Assembly (NCBI GenBank): GCA_910589385.1
Contig: CAJUTU010000003.1
Location: 1-64,000, forward strand
Origin: an uncultured Lachnospiraceae bacterium
Lineage (GTDB): Bacteria; Bacillota; Clostridia; Lachnospirales; Lachnospiraceae
DNA length: 64,000 bases
Direction: 5' to 3'
In this document: positions 25,957 to 33,862 of the stretch, piece by piece
Layout: each line of letters begins with the position of its first letter
Numbering within the stretch: position 1 is the stretch's first letter
The notes under the pieces: model-generated
The model's input: the letters and a program-made list of their open reading frames with translations, nothing else
Databases searched by the model: none
Told to the model about the DNA's origin: nothing
Position numbers and translations under genes: made by a program

Positions 25957-26604
25957 CTAAACTCCTTTTTCTATTCCGTTTTTTGCACAGATATCTGCCA
26001 GACAGCACTGTCCGCAATAGGGCTTTGTCCTTGCGGTACACACATCCCGCCCATGGTACACCAGACGATGGCAGAAATCGCTCCCCTCTTTTGGCGGTAT
26101 GATCTTCCATAATGCCATTTCCACCTTTTTCGGGTCTTTGATTCCATCCACCAGGCCCATCCGGTTCACCAGACGGATACAATGAGTATCCGTCACGATC
26201 GCAGGTTTTCCAAATACATCCCCCATGATCAGGTTCGCACTCTTCCTTCCTACTCCCGGCAGCTTTAAGAGCGCGTCAAAATCGTCCGGCACGTTCCCTC
26301 CATACTGTTCCTTTAATATTTTCATACATGCGCTGATATCTCTGGCTTTGCTTTTCCCTAGGCCGCAGGGGCGGATAATCTTCTCGATTTCTTCTGCTTC
26401 TGCCCCGGCAAGCGCATCCACATCCGGATATTTTGCATACAGGTCTTCTACCACCACATTTACCCGTGCATCCGTGCACTGGGCCGCCAGCCGGACACTG
26501 ACCAGCAGTTTCCACGCATCGTCATAGTCCAGCGTACATCCTGCATCCGGATATTCCTTTTTCAAACGCTCTATAATCTCTTCCGCAAGTTTTTTCTTTG
26601 TCAT
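25957..26604 (-). CDS. nth: Endonuclease III
   Basis: This DNA glycosylase/AP lyase starts base-excision repair of oxidised pyrimidines. The 215-aa form starts at ATG 26604 (MTKKKLAEEIIERL), 8 nt after an AGGTGA site; a GTG four codons upstream is the alternative. The helix-hairpin-helix LPGVGRKSANLIMG carries the catalytic Lys, and VTDTHCIRLVNRMG the catalytic Asp. The C-terminal cysteines (VCTARTKPYCGQCCLADIC) form the 4Fe-4S cluster. Confidence 0.96.
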   Translation of the reverse strand: MTKKKLAEEIIERLKKEYPDAGCTLDYDDAWKLLVSVRLAAQCTDARVNVVVEDLYAKYPDVDALAGAEAEEIEKIIRPCGLGKSKARDISACMKILKEQYGGNVPDDFDALLKLPGVGRKSANLIMGDVFGKPAIVTDTHCIRLVNRMGLVDGIKDPKKVEMALWKIIPPKEGSDFCHRLVYHGRDVCTARTKPYCGQCCLADICAKNGIEKGV

Positions 26605-26701
26605 ATGTATTTTCACCTATTTCTCTTTTTCCGGCACACCCGGATCCATGTATCAGTCCCCTGGTTATAATTCCCGGTTTTTCCCGGTTTTACACACTCC
26701 T

Positions 26702-28081
26702 CTATTGTATTGCTTTCTGTCTCCACTTTCCTCTCCGATAGAAAAGCGCCGTAGCAGCCGCCCCGACTAACCAGGATAAGAGCAGGGACACGAAAATGCA
26801 TTCTTTCCTTCCCTGAGGATATTGTGTACTCTTTGTCAGGTATACCAGGCCGTATGCCAGAGGAACCCTGATAGCCACTGTCGTGACAAGGGAAATCCAC
26901 ATTGGTGTAAGTGTATCCCCTGCACCACGCATAACGCCGGACAGCGACTGCGTCACAGCCATGGCAATATACCCTACTGCCAGGATACACATCATATTCA
27001 TACTCAGAACCACCAGTTCCTCTGTGCTTGTAAAAATTGCCATCAGATGCTTTCCGAACAAGAGAATCAGCCCTGTGATAACGGCAGATGTCCCCACCGC
27101 CATGAGGGTCCCCTGCTTTGCGCCCTTCGATACACGGTCATAGGCGCCGGCTCCTACATTCTGCCCTGCATAAGTAGTCATTGCAGTCCCAAACGAAAAA
27201 TTAGGCAGCATGGCAAAACCGTCCACACGCATTACGATCACATTGGCTGCAATGAATTGTTCCCCAAAACTATTTGTCAGCGACTGCGCGACCAGCATAG
27301 ACATGGAAATGATTGCCTGTGTCACCCCGGAAGGGACACCTAGACGGATAATGTTCAGAGAATGCCGTTTTGTCATTTTCAAGCATTCCTTATTCAGATC
27401 AAACAAATCTTTCATCTGCATGAGCCTGCGCACACAAAGCAGCGCTGAAACTCCCTGCGCGATCACTGTGGCCAGAGCCACACCATCTACTGCCATGCCA
27501 AAGTATACTACAAACACCAGGTCCAGAATGATGTTCAGCACACTTGCCACGATGAGATACAACAACGCTGAAATAGAATCTCCCAGCCCCCGCAGCACGC
27601 CGCTTAAAATATTGTAATATGCAAGCCCTGCGGAACCAATGAATAAAATATGCAGATAAGAGGTACACCAGTCAATGATACTGTCCGGTGTCCCCAAAAG
27701 CAGCAAAAGCGGCCTTGTAGCCATCGTAGCCACTACCATAACAAATATGGAGGACAAAGCGGTCAGCATGATACAGTTTCCAATTGTGCTAGACAAATCT
27801 TTCCTGTTCTTTGCACCAAAATACTGGGACACCATGATACTGGCGCCCATACTGATCCCAATAAATAGCACGATCAGCAGATTGAGGATTGGACCCGCGC
27901 TGCCCACAGCGGCCAACGCATTATCCCCCACAAAATTACCGACCACAACACTGTCTACCGTATTATACAGCTGCTGGGCAATATTGCCGATCAACATAGG
28001 TATGGTAAACATCAGAATATCTTCCCACGGTTTCCCCACGGTCATATCAACCGGAGCAAATAATTTCTTTAAATATTCCAT
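26702..28081 (-). CDS. MATE family efflux transporter
   Basis: The 459-aa protein has 12 predicted membrane helices and the MATE pattern: N-terminal FTIPMLIGNIAQQLYNTVDSVVVGNFVGDNALAAVG and a matching second half after residue 230 (FGEQFIAANVIVMRVDGFAMLPNFSFGTAMTTYAGQNVGAG). Such pumps export cationic drugs or metabolites by Na+ or H+ exchange. It belongs to the DinF/NorM-like clostridial group; the substrate cannot be told. It stands alone, with about 85 nt before nth and about 200 nt before the KDG kinase gene. Confidence 0.94.
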   Translation of the reverse strand: MEYLKKLFAPVDMTVGKPWEDILMFTIPMLIGNIAQQLYNTVDSVVVGNFVGDNALAAVGSAGPILNLLIVLFIGISMGASIMVSQYFGAKNRKDLSSTIGNCIMLTALSSIFVMVVATMATRPLLLLLGTPDSIIDWCTSYLHILFIGSAGLAYYNILSGVLRGLGDSISALLYLIVASVLNIILDLVFVVYFGMAVDGVALATVIAQGVSALLCVRRLMQMKDLFDLNKECLKMTKRHSLNIIRLGVPSGVTQAIISMSMLVAQSLTNSFGEQFIAANVIVMRVDGFAMLPNFSFGTAMTTYAGQNVGAGAYDRVSKGAKQGTLMAVGTSAVITGLILLFGKHLMAIFTSTEELVVLSMNMMCILAVGYIAMAVTQSLSGVMRGAGDTLTPMWISLVTTVAIRVPLAYGLVYLTKSTQYPQGRKECIFVSLLLSWLVGAAATALFYRRGKWRQKAIQ

Positions 28082-28132
28082 AGCCTTCTCTCCTCATATT
28101 CCTTTTCTATAGTAATTGACAAGAACACAATA

Positions 28133-28165
28133 ATGTCGGCTGTCAGGAATCCCCGCCAGCCGACA
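28133..28165 (-). terminator. Hairpin after the second KDG-kinase gene
   Basis: GTCGGCTG pairs with CAGCCGAC across about 16 nt. The surrounding 28082-28277 interval is AT-rich, and I see no gene in it. Confidence 0.5.
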
Positions 28166-28277
28166 ACTGTATATCATATTTATATACTAACATGTTATAT
28201 TAAAATTACAAGCTAATTTTGAATATTTATTCCTTTATATTAGTCTCTTTATGGTACGCGTCCCATGGAAAGTAATT

Positions 28278-29303
28278 TTATCTCTTCATCTCACTATGAT
28301 ACCCTTCATTTCCATGTTCCTCAATAATATCATTGATCTCATCCAGATTTAACGACGGCAGGTCTCCAGGAATCGTATTCTTAGCTGCACTTCTGGCATT
28401 GCCATACTGAAGCGCCCTCTTACAGTTCCCATCTTCTGACAGCAGCCCATAAAGCACGCCGGACACATAGGCATCTCCACTTCCGATCCTGTCCACAACT
28501 TCTATATTTTTATACGGTCTCTCTTCATAGTAGGTATCTTCCTTTGCATCATAAATGACAGATGTAAAACTATGCACCTTCGGACTATGCACCGTTCTCT
28601 GTGTAGACGCTACAACAGAAACCGGATAGTCTTCTGTAAAACTCTTCATTATTGTTTTTACATCCCCTTCTTTTCCAAAAGTCAGACGCGCCGTGTCCTC
28701 AGAACAGAAGAAAATATCCACATAGGGCAGTATCCCCTCGATACATTCTTTCGCCTCTGCCCCTGTCCAGAGGTTCCCTCTGAAATTCACGTCAAACGAT
28801 ATCAATGCCCCATGTTCTTTGAACTTTTTGATCATCTGGATCCCGGTCTTTCTACACTCCGGGCTCAATGCAAGTGTAATCCCCGAAGTATGGAAGCATC
28901 TGGCTGACTCATACAGGCTGTCCGGATATTCTTCTATCGAAATCCTTGTCATAGAAGAATTCTGCCGGTCATACACAATGCCCGGTTTTCTTGGATAAGC
29001 GCCGTTTTCGTAATAGTATACGCCCATCCGTGCGTTCCTGCTCTTATCATATACCAGATAATCGTCACTGACCCCGCAGAATCGGATCTTATTTTTTGCA
29101 AATACTCCAATGGATGAATCTGGAATCCGTGATATGATTCCAGAGCGCAGCCCTAAAAGTGATACTCCTGATACCACATTGAGTTCTGCGCCGCCAACCT
29201 GCTTTTCAAAAACATCCCCGCGGACAATTCTCTCATTGTTCGGCGGAGACAGCCTCAGTAAAATTTCTCCTAATGCTAACAGATCAAATTCTTTCTCTCT
29301 CAT
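28278..29303 (-). CDS. PfkB family sugar kinase (2-keto-3-deoxygluconate kinase-like)
   Basis: The 341-aa kinase starts at ATG 29303 (MREKEFDLLALGEILLRL) after AGGAGG. PfkB marks are the N-terminal GEILLRLSPPNNERIVRGD with GGAELNVVSGVSLLG, and the C-terminal anion hole and catalytic base DRIGSGDAYVSGVLYGLL. It resembles the neighbouring KdgK in size and N-terminal pattern but is divergent elsewhere. It lies downstream of the KDG operon beyond a terminator, so it is at least partly separate. It may phosphorylate KDG or a related ketoacid such as 2-keto-3-deoxygalactonate. Confidence 0.85.
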   Translation of the reverse strand: MREKEFDLLALGEILLRLSPPNNERIVRGDVFEKQVGGAELNVVSGVSLLGLRSGIISRIPDSSIGVFAKNKIRFCGVSDDYLVYDKSRNARMGVYYYENGAYPRKPGIVYDRQNSSMTRISIEEYPDSLYESARCFHTSGITLALSPECRKTGIQMIKKFKEHGALISFDVNFRGNLWTGAEAKECIEGILPYVDIFFCSEDTARLTFGKEGDVKTIMKSFTEDYPVSVVASTQRTVHSPKVHSFTSVIYDAKEDTYYEERPYKNIEVVDRIGSGDAYVSGVLYGLLSEDGNCKRALQYGNARSAAKNTIPGDLPSLNLDEINDIIEEHGNEGYHSEMKR

Positions 29304-29347
29304 TTTTATCCTCCTGGCCTCTTTCATTGCATCACCCTCTCACACGA

Positions 29348-29379
29348 AATATGGCTGCCACTTTTGTGACAGCCATATT
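29348..29379 (-). terminator. Terminator between the two PfkB kinase genes
   Basis: On the minus strand AATATGGCTG pairs with CAGCCATATT around a 12-nt loop, followed by T-rich sequence. It separates kdgK from the second kinase gene. Confidence 0.65.
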
Positions 29380-29451
29380 CCCAAAAAATAGCAAAATGGG
29401 AGAATGATTCAAAACAGCAGACTGTCCGCTGCTATCCTAAATCCGTATTTA

Positions 29452-30477
29452 TTATCTCTGGACACGTCCCGAAGCATCGCCCCCGGCAAGCTTTGCGACT
29501 TCGTCCATAGATACCATGTTGTAATCACCCTCAATGGAGTGCTTCAAGCAAGATGCTGCTACTGCAAATTCTATGGCCGCCTGTGAGCCATATCCGCTGA
29601 GCACTGCTGCGATCAATCCACCGCCAAAGCTGTCCCCGCCGCCTACACGGTCTACAATATGCATCTTGTATTTTTTACTGAAATAGTAGTCTGTTCCGTC
29701 AAATAACATTGCAGACCAGTTGTTATCATTTGCAGAAATGGATTCCCTAAGAGTGATCGCCACCTTCTCAAATCCAAAACGCTCGGCAAGCTGTCTCGCC
29801 ACATCCTTATAGCCTTCCCTGTTTACCTCGCCTGCCGTAACGTCTGTATTTGCCGCATGGATTCCAAATACATCTGCCGCATCCTCTTCATTTGCAATAC
29901 AGACATCAACATACTTACAAAGTCCGCCCATTACCTGGCCTGCTTTTTCCTTGCTCCACAGCTTATTTCTATAATTCAAATCACAGGAAATCTTTACGCC
30001 TGCTTCCTTTGCCGCCTTACATGCCTCCAGGCAGATTGCTGCCGCCCCGTCATTTAATGCAGGAGTAATCCCTGTAAAATGGAACCACTCAGCGCCATCG
30101 AAGATCTCCTTCCAATTAAAGTCTTCTGGGACAGCTGTATAAATAGACGAGCCTGCCCTGTCATAAATCACCTTGGACGGCCTCTGGGATGCCCCTTTTT
30201 CCAGAAAATAAATACCCACACGGTCTCCGCCCCGCGCAATATGAGAGGTATCCACCCCAAATTTTCTCAAAGAATTAATTGCAGCCTGTCCAATCTCATG
30301 CTTTGGAAGCTTTGTAACAAATGCCGCGTCAAATCCATAATTCGCAAGGGAAACCGCTACGTTCGCCTCACCGCCTCCATAGGTCGCACCCAACTTATCT
30401 GCCTGTACGAAACGATAATATCCTTCCGGCGCCAGTCTTAACATGATTTCTCCAAATGTAACTACTTTTTTTGCCAT
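29452..30477 (-). CDS. kdgK: 2-dehydro-3-deoxygluconokinase
   Basis: The 341-aa PfkB kinase starts at ATG 30477 (MAKKVVTFGEIMLRLAPEG) after AAAGGAG; the longer open frame upstream overlaps kdgA without a site. It phosphorylates 2-keto-3-deoxygluconate to KDPG. Family features are GGGEANVAVSLANYG, GIYFLEKGASQRPSKVIYDR for substrate recognition, and DRVGGGDSFGGGLIAAVL with the catalytic Asp. It follows the KDPG aldolase gene by 34 nt, completing the lower part of hexuronate catabolism to pyruvate and glyceraldehyde-3-phosphate. Confidence 0.93.
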   Translation of the reverse strand: MAKKVVTFGEIMLRLAPEGYYRFVQADKLGATYGGGEANVAVSLANYGFDAAFVTKLPKHEIGQAAINSLRKFGVDTSHIARGGDRVGIYFLEKGASQRPSKVIYDRAGSSIYTAVPEDFNWKEIFDGAEWFHFTGITPALNDGAAAICLEACKAAKEAGVKISCDLNYRNKLWSKEKAGQVMGGLCKYVDVCIANEEDAADVFGIHAANTDVTAGEVNREGYKDVARQLAERFGFEKVAITLRESISANDNNWSAMLFDGTDYYFSKKYKMHIVDRVGGGDSFGGGLIAAVLSGYGSQAAIEFAVAASCLKHSIEGDYNMVSMDEVAKLAGGDASGRVQR

Positions 30478-30511
30478 AATTTTCTCCTTTAAAATACTTC
30501 CAGCACTGCTA

Positions 30512-31150
30512 TTATGCTCTGATCTGTGCAACCAATTTGACTGCTTCTTCTGTAAGAGATTTAATCTCATCAAACTTTCCGGCTTTTACCAGGTCGCCCT
30601 TTACCATCCAGCTTCCTCCGCATGCAATAATCTTATCGCAGCTTAAGTAGCTTTCCAGATTCTTTGCGTTCACACCGCCTGTAGGCATAAATTTCAACCC
30701 TACATATGGCGCGGCCATCGCTTTGATCGTGCTAACTCCTCCGAACTGTTCTGCCGGGAAAAATTTTACAATCTTCAGTCCTCTCTTCACTGCCTGTGCC
30801 ACTTCGGAAGGTGTGATACATCCTGGAAATACTGGGATTTCCTTTTCAAGACAATAGTCTACAATCTCCGGATCAAATCCCGGACTTACAATAAACTTCG
30901 CCCCGGAACCTACCGCACGGTCCACCTGGTCAATGGTCAGTACCGTACCGGCTCCGACAAACATATCCGGATATTCCTTTGTCATGATCCGGATAGACTC
31001 CTCTGCCGCATCTGTACGGAATGTAACTTCTGCACAAGGAAGACCTCCCTCACACAAAGCTTTTGCCAATGGAGCGGCATCCTTCGCATCATTCAGCACG
31101 ACAACTGGTACAACACCCATTTTCTGAATTTTCTCTGCTACTTCTTTCAT
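30512..31150 (-). CDS. kdgA: KDPG/KHG aldolase
   Basis: The class I aldolase cleaves 2-keto-3-deoxy-6-phosphogluconate to pyruvate and glyceraldehyde-3-phosphate and also acts on 4-hydroxy-2-oxoglutarate. The 212-aa form starts at ATG 31150 (MKEVAEKIQKMGVV), which has AAGGAG at 7-nt spacing; an ATG two codons earlier is too close. The active site is visible as GAGTVLTIDQVDRAV, FIVSPGFDPEIVDYC and KIVKFFPAEQFGG, with the Schiff-base Lys just before FFPAE. It is first in the KDG operon, behind a consensus promoter and two operator-like palindromes. Confidence 0.95.
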   Translation of the reverse strand: MKEVAEKIQKMGVVPVVVLNDAKDAAPLAKALCEGGLPCAEVTFRTDAAEESIRIMTKEYPDMFVGAGTVLTIDQVDRAVGSGAKFIVSPGFDPEIVDYCLEKEIPVFPGCITPSEVAQAVKRGLKIVKFFPAEQFGGVSTIKAMAAPYVGLKFMPTGGVNAKNLESYLSCDKIIACGGSWMVKGDLVKAGKFDEIKSLTEEAVKLVAQIRA

Positions 31151-31169
31151 AATCATTCTCCTTATTTTT

Positions 31170-31205
31170 GTTTCATAATATGGAACTTAATTTCATATCG
31201 TGAAC
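31170..31205. promoter_or_regulatory. Tandem operator-like palindromes of the KDG operon
   Basis: GTTTCATAATATGGAAC (31170-31186) is a near-perfect palindrome. A second, weaker site TTTCATATCGTGAAC lies at 31191-31205, its centre 20 bp away. Both fall just downstream of the predicted transcription start. The TTTCAT/ATGAAA half-sites recall KdgR boxes, so the divergent IclR protein is the likely binder. Confidence 0.55.
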
Positions 31206-31216
31206 TTATGGTTATT

Positions 31217-31244
31217 ATTATACACCAATCTAAACTAATGTCAA
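31217..31244 (-). promoter_or_regulatory. Consensus promoter of the kdgA-kdgK operon
   Basis: On the minus strand a perfect TTGACA (31244-31239), a 16-bp spacer and a perfect TATAAT (31222-31217). Such a strong promoter needs repression, in keeping with the downstream operators. Confidence 0.82.
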
Positions 31245-31312
31245 CCTTTTCCAATAAGTTTTTCATAAAATATTATAGTAGAAGTATATCCGTTTTGTCT
31301 TCATATTATGAT

Positions 31313-31341
31313 TTGCTCTTTTCTAACAAACATGCTACAAT
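31313..31341 (+). promoter_or_regulatory. Promoter of the IclR-family regulator gene
   Basis: TTGCTC (31313-31318), a 17-bp spacer and TACAAT (31336-31341), about 43 bp before the regulator ATG. Confidence 0.65.
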
Positions 31342-31383
31342 ACCACATAGTCAAGTCAAATGAAATCCAAAGAGGTGAAGCAT

Positions 31384-32148
31384 ATGGAAAACAAAAATCC
31401 CATCCAGGTATCGGAACGAATCTTTCATACCATTGAACATTTAGCGCAGTCCGGACCTACAGGCCTTCAAGATTTAAGTAATGAATTGGGATTGAATAAG
31501 AGTACCGTACATCGGATTTTAAATTCGCTTATCTGTATGGATTATGTACGCCAGGATTCCGAGACTTTAAAATATAGCCTCAGTTTTAAACTTTGTAAAA
31601 TTGCGAATCAAGTCCTCTCTCATAATGATATGATCGATATTGCCCGGCCTTATATCAGGCAGCTTGCAGAATTGTCCGGCGAAACCGTCCATCTGGTGCA
31701 GATTGACGGCCTCTACGCGGTTTATATTGACAAAGTAGAATCCTCCCGCAATGCGGTACGCCTTGTTTCCATGGTCGGAAAGAGCATTCCGCTCTACTGT
31801 TCCGGCGTCGGCAAAGCAATGCTTGCGGATATGCCGGATGAGCGGATCCAATCCATCTGGGAGCAAAGCGAGATAAAAAAAATAACAGAATCTACCATTA
31901 CAGATTTTGGAAAATTTCTGGATTTGATCAAAGATATCCGAAAAGATGGATATGCATTAGATAATGAAGAAAATGAGCCTGGGGTCCGCTGCATTGCCGT
32001 ATCTCTCAAAAGTTTCCATAGCGGCCCTTCCTACGCTATCAGCATTTCCGCTCCAAAGGATCGTATGGATAACTGCCGGATCAACGAATTGAAAGAACTG
32101 GTTTTAGATACCAAAGAAAAAATTGCACTGGAAACGGGAAGCCTGTAG
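31384..32148 (+). CDS. IclR-family transcriptional regulator (KdgR-like)
   Basis: The 254-aa protein starts at ATG 31384 (MENKNPIQVSERIFHTI) after AGAGGTGA; the frame is open for 8 more codons. The N-terminal winged helix (residues about 8-70) shows GLQDLSNELGLNKSTVHRILNSL. The C-terminal IclR effector domain (about 80-250) shows VGKSIPLYCSGVGKAMLADMP and RCIAVSLKSFHSGPSYAISISAP. It is divergent from kdgA with a shared control region, so it most likely represses the KDG operon and responds to KDG or a related acid. The stop codon sits in the loop of its own terminator. Confidence 0.9.
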   Translation: MENKNPIQVSERIFHTIEHLAQSGPTGLQDLSNELGLNKSTVHRILNSLICMDYVRQDSETLKYSLSFKLCKIANQVLSHNDMIDIARPYIRQLAELSGETVHLVQIDGLYAVYIDKVESSRNAVRLVSMVGKSIPLYCSGVGKAMLADMPDERIQSIWEQSEIKKITESTITDFGKFLDLIKDIRKDGYALDNEENEPGVRCIAVSLKSFHSGPSYAISISAPKDRMDNCRINELKELVLDTKEKIALETGSL

Positions 32149-32163
32149 GCTTCCCGTTTTTTT
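32133..32163 (+). terminator. Terminator of the IclR gene, overlapping its stop codon
   Basis: AACGGGAAGCC pairs with GGCTTCCCGTT around TGTA, followed by TTTTT. The TAG stop lies in the hairpin. Confidence 0.88.
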
Positions 32164-32221
32164 ACTATCCGTCATCAAACTTTTACAGTAATTTTGCAGC
32201 TGCAGCGATACCGCCGCTTTC

Positions 32222-32872
32222 TCATGACTCAAAAATAACCGGATAGATATCTCTGACACTTTCTGCAATATAAGTGGCTCCCGCGTTCTTTAACTCTTCG
32301 TAATCCCCATATCCGAACAAAACCCCCAGGGAATCAAGTTCCATTTTCTTTGCTCCCAGTATATCATACTCTCTGTCACCAACCATCAAAATCCTTGAAT
32401 GTTCCGGAATATTGCAGTTTTGAAGCACATAGGATATCACCTCATCCTTTTTCGTCCGCGTCTCATCCATATTGGCCCCCACAATATAAGCAAAATATTT
32501 TTCTAGGCCGAAGTGTTTCAGAATTCTTTTTGCAAATATCTCTGGTTTTGAAGTTGCCACGACCGCCATCTTTCCAGAATCTCGGATTCTCCACAGTAAT
32601 TCCTCGATCCCGTCATACACCGTATTTTCAAAAATTCCTTTATCTACATAGTATTCTCTGTAATACACAACTGCTTTTGCCGCCTCATCCGGAGAAAAAC
32701 CATAATATTGCTCAAAAGATTCTTTCAGCGGCGGTCCGATAAATTTATATAACTCTGTCCTGTCAGCCACTTCAATTCCATATTTTTTTAAAGAATATGC
32801 CACGGAATTTGTAATTCCTAACCCAGAATCCGTTAATGTCCCATCCAAATCAAATAAAATCACATCGTACAT
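32222..32872 (-). CDS. HAD-superfamily phosphatase (phosphoglycolate phosphatase-like)
   Basis: The 216-aa protein is a HAD subfamily IA hydrolase. Motif I is LFDLDGTLTDSG (nucleophile and acid Asp), motif II VVATSKPEIF, motif III is the Lys in TRTKKDEVISYVL, and motif IV MVGDREYDILGAKK. The helical cap lies between residues about 15 and 85. Family members hydrolyse phosphoglycolate, pyrophosphate or sugar phosphates, and the substrate cannot be assigned. It is divergent from upp and convergent to the IclR gene. Confidence 0.88.
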   Translation of the reverse strand: MYDVILFDLDGTLTDSGLGITNSVAYSLKKYGIEVADRTELYKFIGPPLKESFEQYYGFSPDEAAKAVVYYREYYVDKGIFENTVYDGIEELLWRIRDSGKMAVVATSKPEIFAKRILKHFGLEKYFAYIVGANMDETRTKKDEVISYVLQNCNIPEHSRILMVGDREYDILGAKKMELDSLGVLFGYGDYEELKNAGATYIAESVRDIYPVIFES

Positions 32873-33025
32873 TGTCGTATCTCCTATTTTATCCTGTTTT
32901 ATACAGGTTATTGTTCACGCCCCCAGGCCGTCAACTATACTTATCTTAGCATAATCTCTGAAAGATGGAAACAGTACAGGATTGACTTTATAAGCAAATT
33001 TCGTTAAAATTACCATAACATGCAA

Positions 33026-33050
33026 AGAACCTGCCGCTGGCAGCTTCTTC
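33026..33050. promoter_or_regulatory. 25-bp palindrome in the upp promoter region
   Basis: AAGAA-C-CTGCC-GCT-GGCAG-C-TTCTT is symmetric except at the centre and one pair. A TATACT -10 element follows at 33054-33059, and no good -35 exists because the palindrome occupies it. It could be an operator for upp or the divergent HAD gene. Confidence 0.4.
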
Positions 33051-33091
33051 TGTATACTATGATATCTGAAGAGACACGGAGGTATTGAATC

Positions 33092-33721
33092 ATGGAAAAT
33101 GTATTTATTATGGATCACCCTTTAATCCAGCATAAGATTTCACTGCTTCGCAAGAAGGAAACCGGAACCAATGAATTCCGTAAACTTGTAGAAGAGATAG
33201 CTGTTCTGATTGGATATGAAGCGCTCCGCGATCTGCCGCTGGAGGATGTTGAGGTGGAAACTCCGATTGAAACCTGTATGACCCCCATGCTTTCCGGAAA
33301 GAAACTTGCGATCGTACCTGTGCTGCGCGCCGGGCTGGGTATGGTAAATGGGATTACAACTCTGGTGCCATCTGCAAAAATCGGGCATATCGGCCTGTAC
33401 CGCGATCCTGAAACCCATGAACCACATGAATACTACTGCAAGCTTCCGGTTCCCATTGAGCAGCGCCAGATCATCGTGGTCGATCCTATGCTGGCAACAG
33501 GCGGTTCTGCAGTTGCAGCCGTAGATTTTATTAAGAAGCACGGCGGAAAAAATATTAAATGTATGTTTATTATTGCTGCACCAGAAGGAATCGAACGGCT
33601 GACAAAGGCTCATCCTGATATCAAGATCTATGTAGGACATATGGACAGAGAACTGAATGATGCGGCTTATATCTGTCCAGGATTAGGAGATGCAGGAGAT
33701 AGGATTTTCGGTACAAAATAA
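33092..33721 (+). CDS. upp: Uracil phosphoribosyltransferase
   Basis: Upp salvages uracil to UMP using PRPP. The 209-aa protein shows KLAIVPVLRAGLGMVNG, the PRPP loop VVDPMLATGGSAVAAVDFI, and the C-terminal uracil-binding NDAAYICPGLGDAGDRIFGTK. Length matches the family. ATG 33092 follows ACGGAGG. It is a single gene with a terminator. Confidence 0.97.
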   Translation: MENVFIMDHPLIQHKISLLRKKETGTNEFRKLVEEIAVLIGYEALRDLPLEDVEVETPIETCMTPMLSGKKLAIVPVLRAGLGMVNGITTLVPSAKIGHIGLYRDPETHEPHEYYCKLPVPIEQRQIIVVDPMLATGGSAVAAVDFIKKHGGKNIKCMFIIAAPEGIERLTKAHPDIKIYVGHMDRELNDAAYICPGLGDAGDRIFGTK

Positions 33722-33746
33722 AACGTTCTAAAGTTTATAACCGTAC

Positions 33747-33804
33747 AAAAAGGACTGTTACAGTCATGATTTTCCATCATTGGCGCAACAGCCCTTTTCT
33801 TTTT
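33747..33804 (+). terminator. Terminator of upp
   Basis: AAAAGGACTGTT pairs with AACAGCCCTTTT (one mismatch) across a long loop, followed by CTTTTTG. Confidence 0.65.
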
Positions 33805-33862
33805 GTCATATTCCTGATACTGTTTACTTTATATGACCTATATAACATTCATTGGCAGCGTT

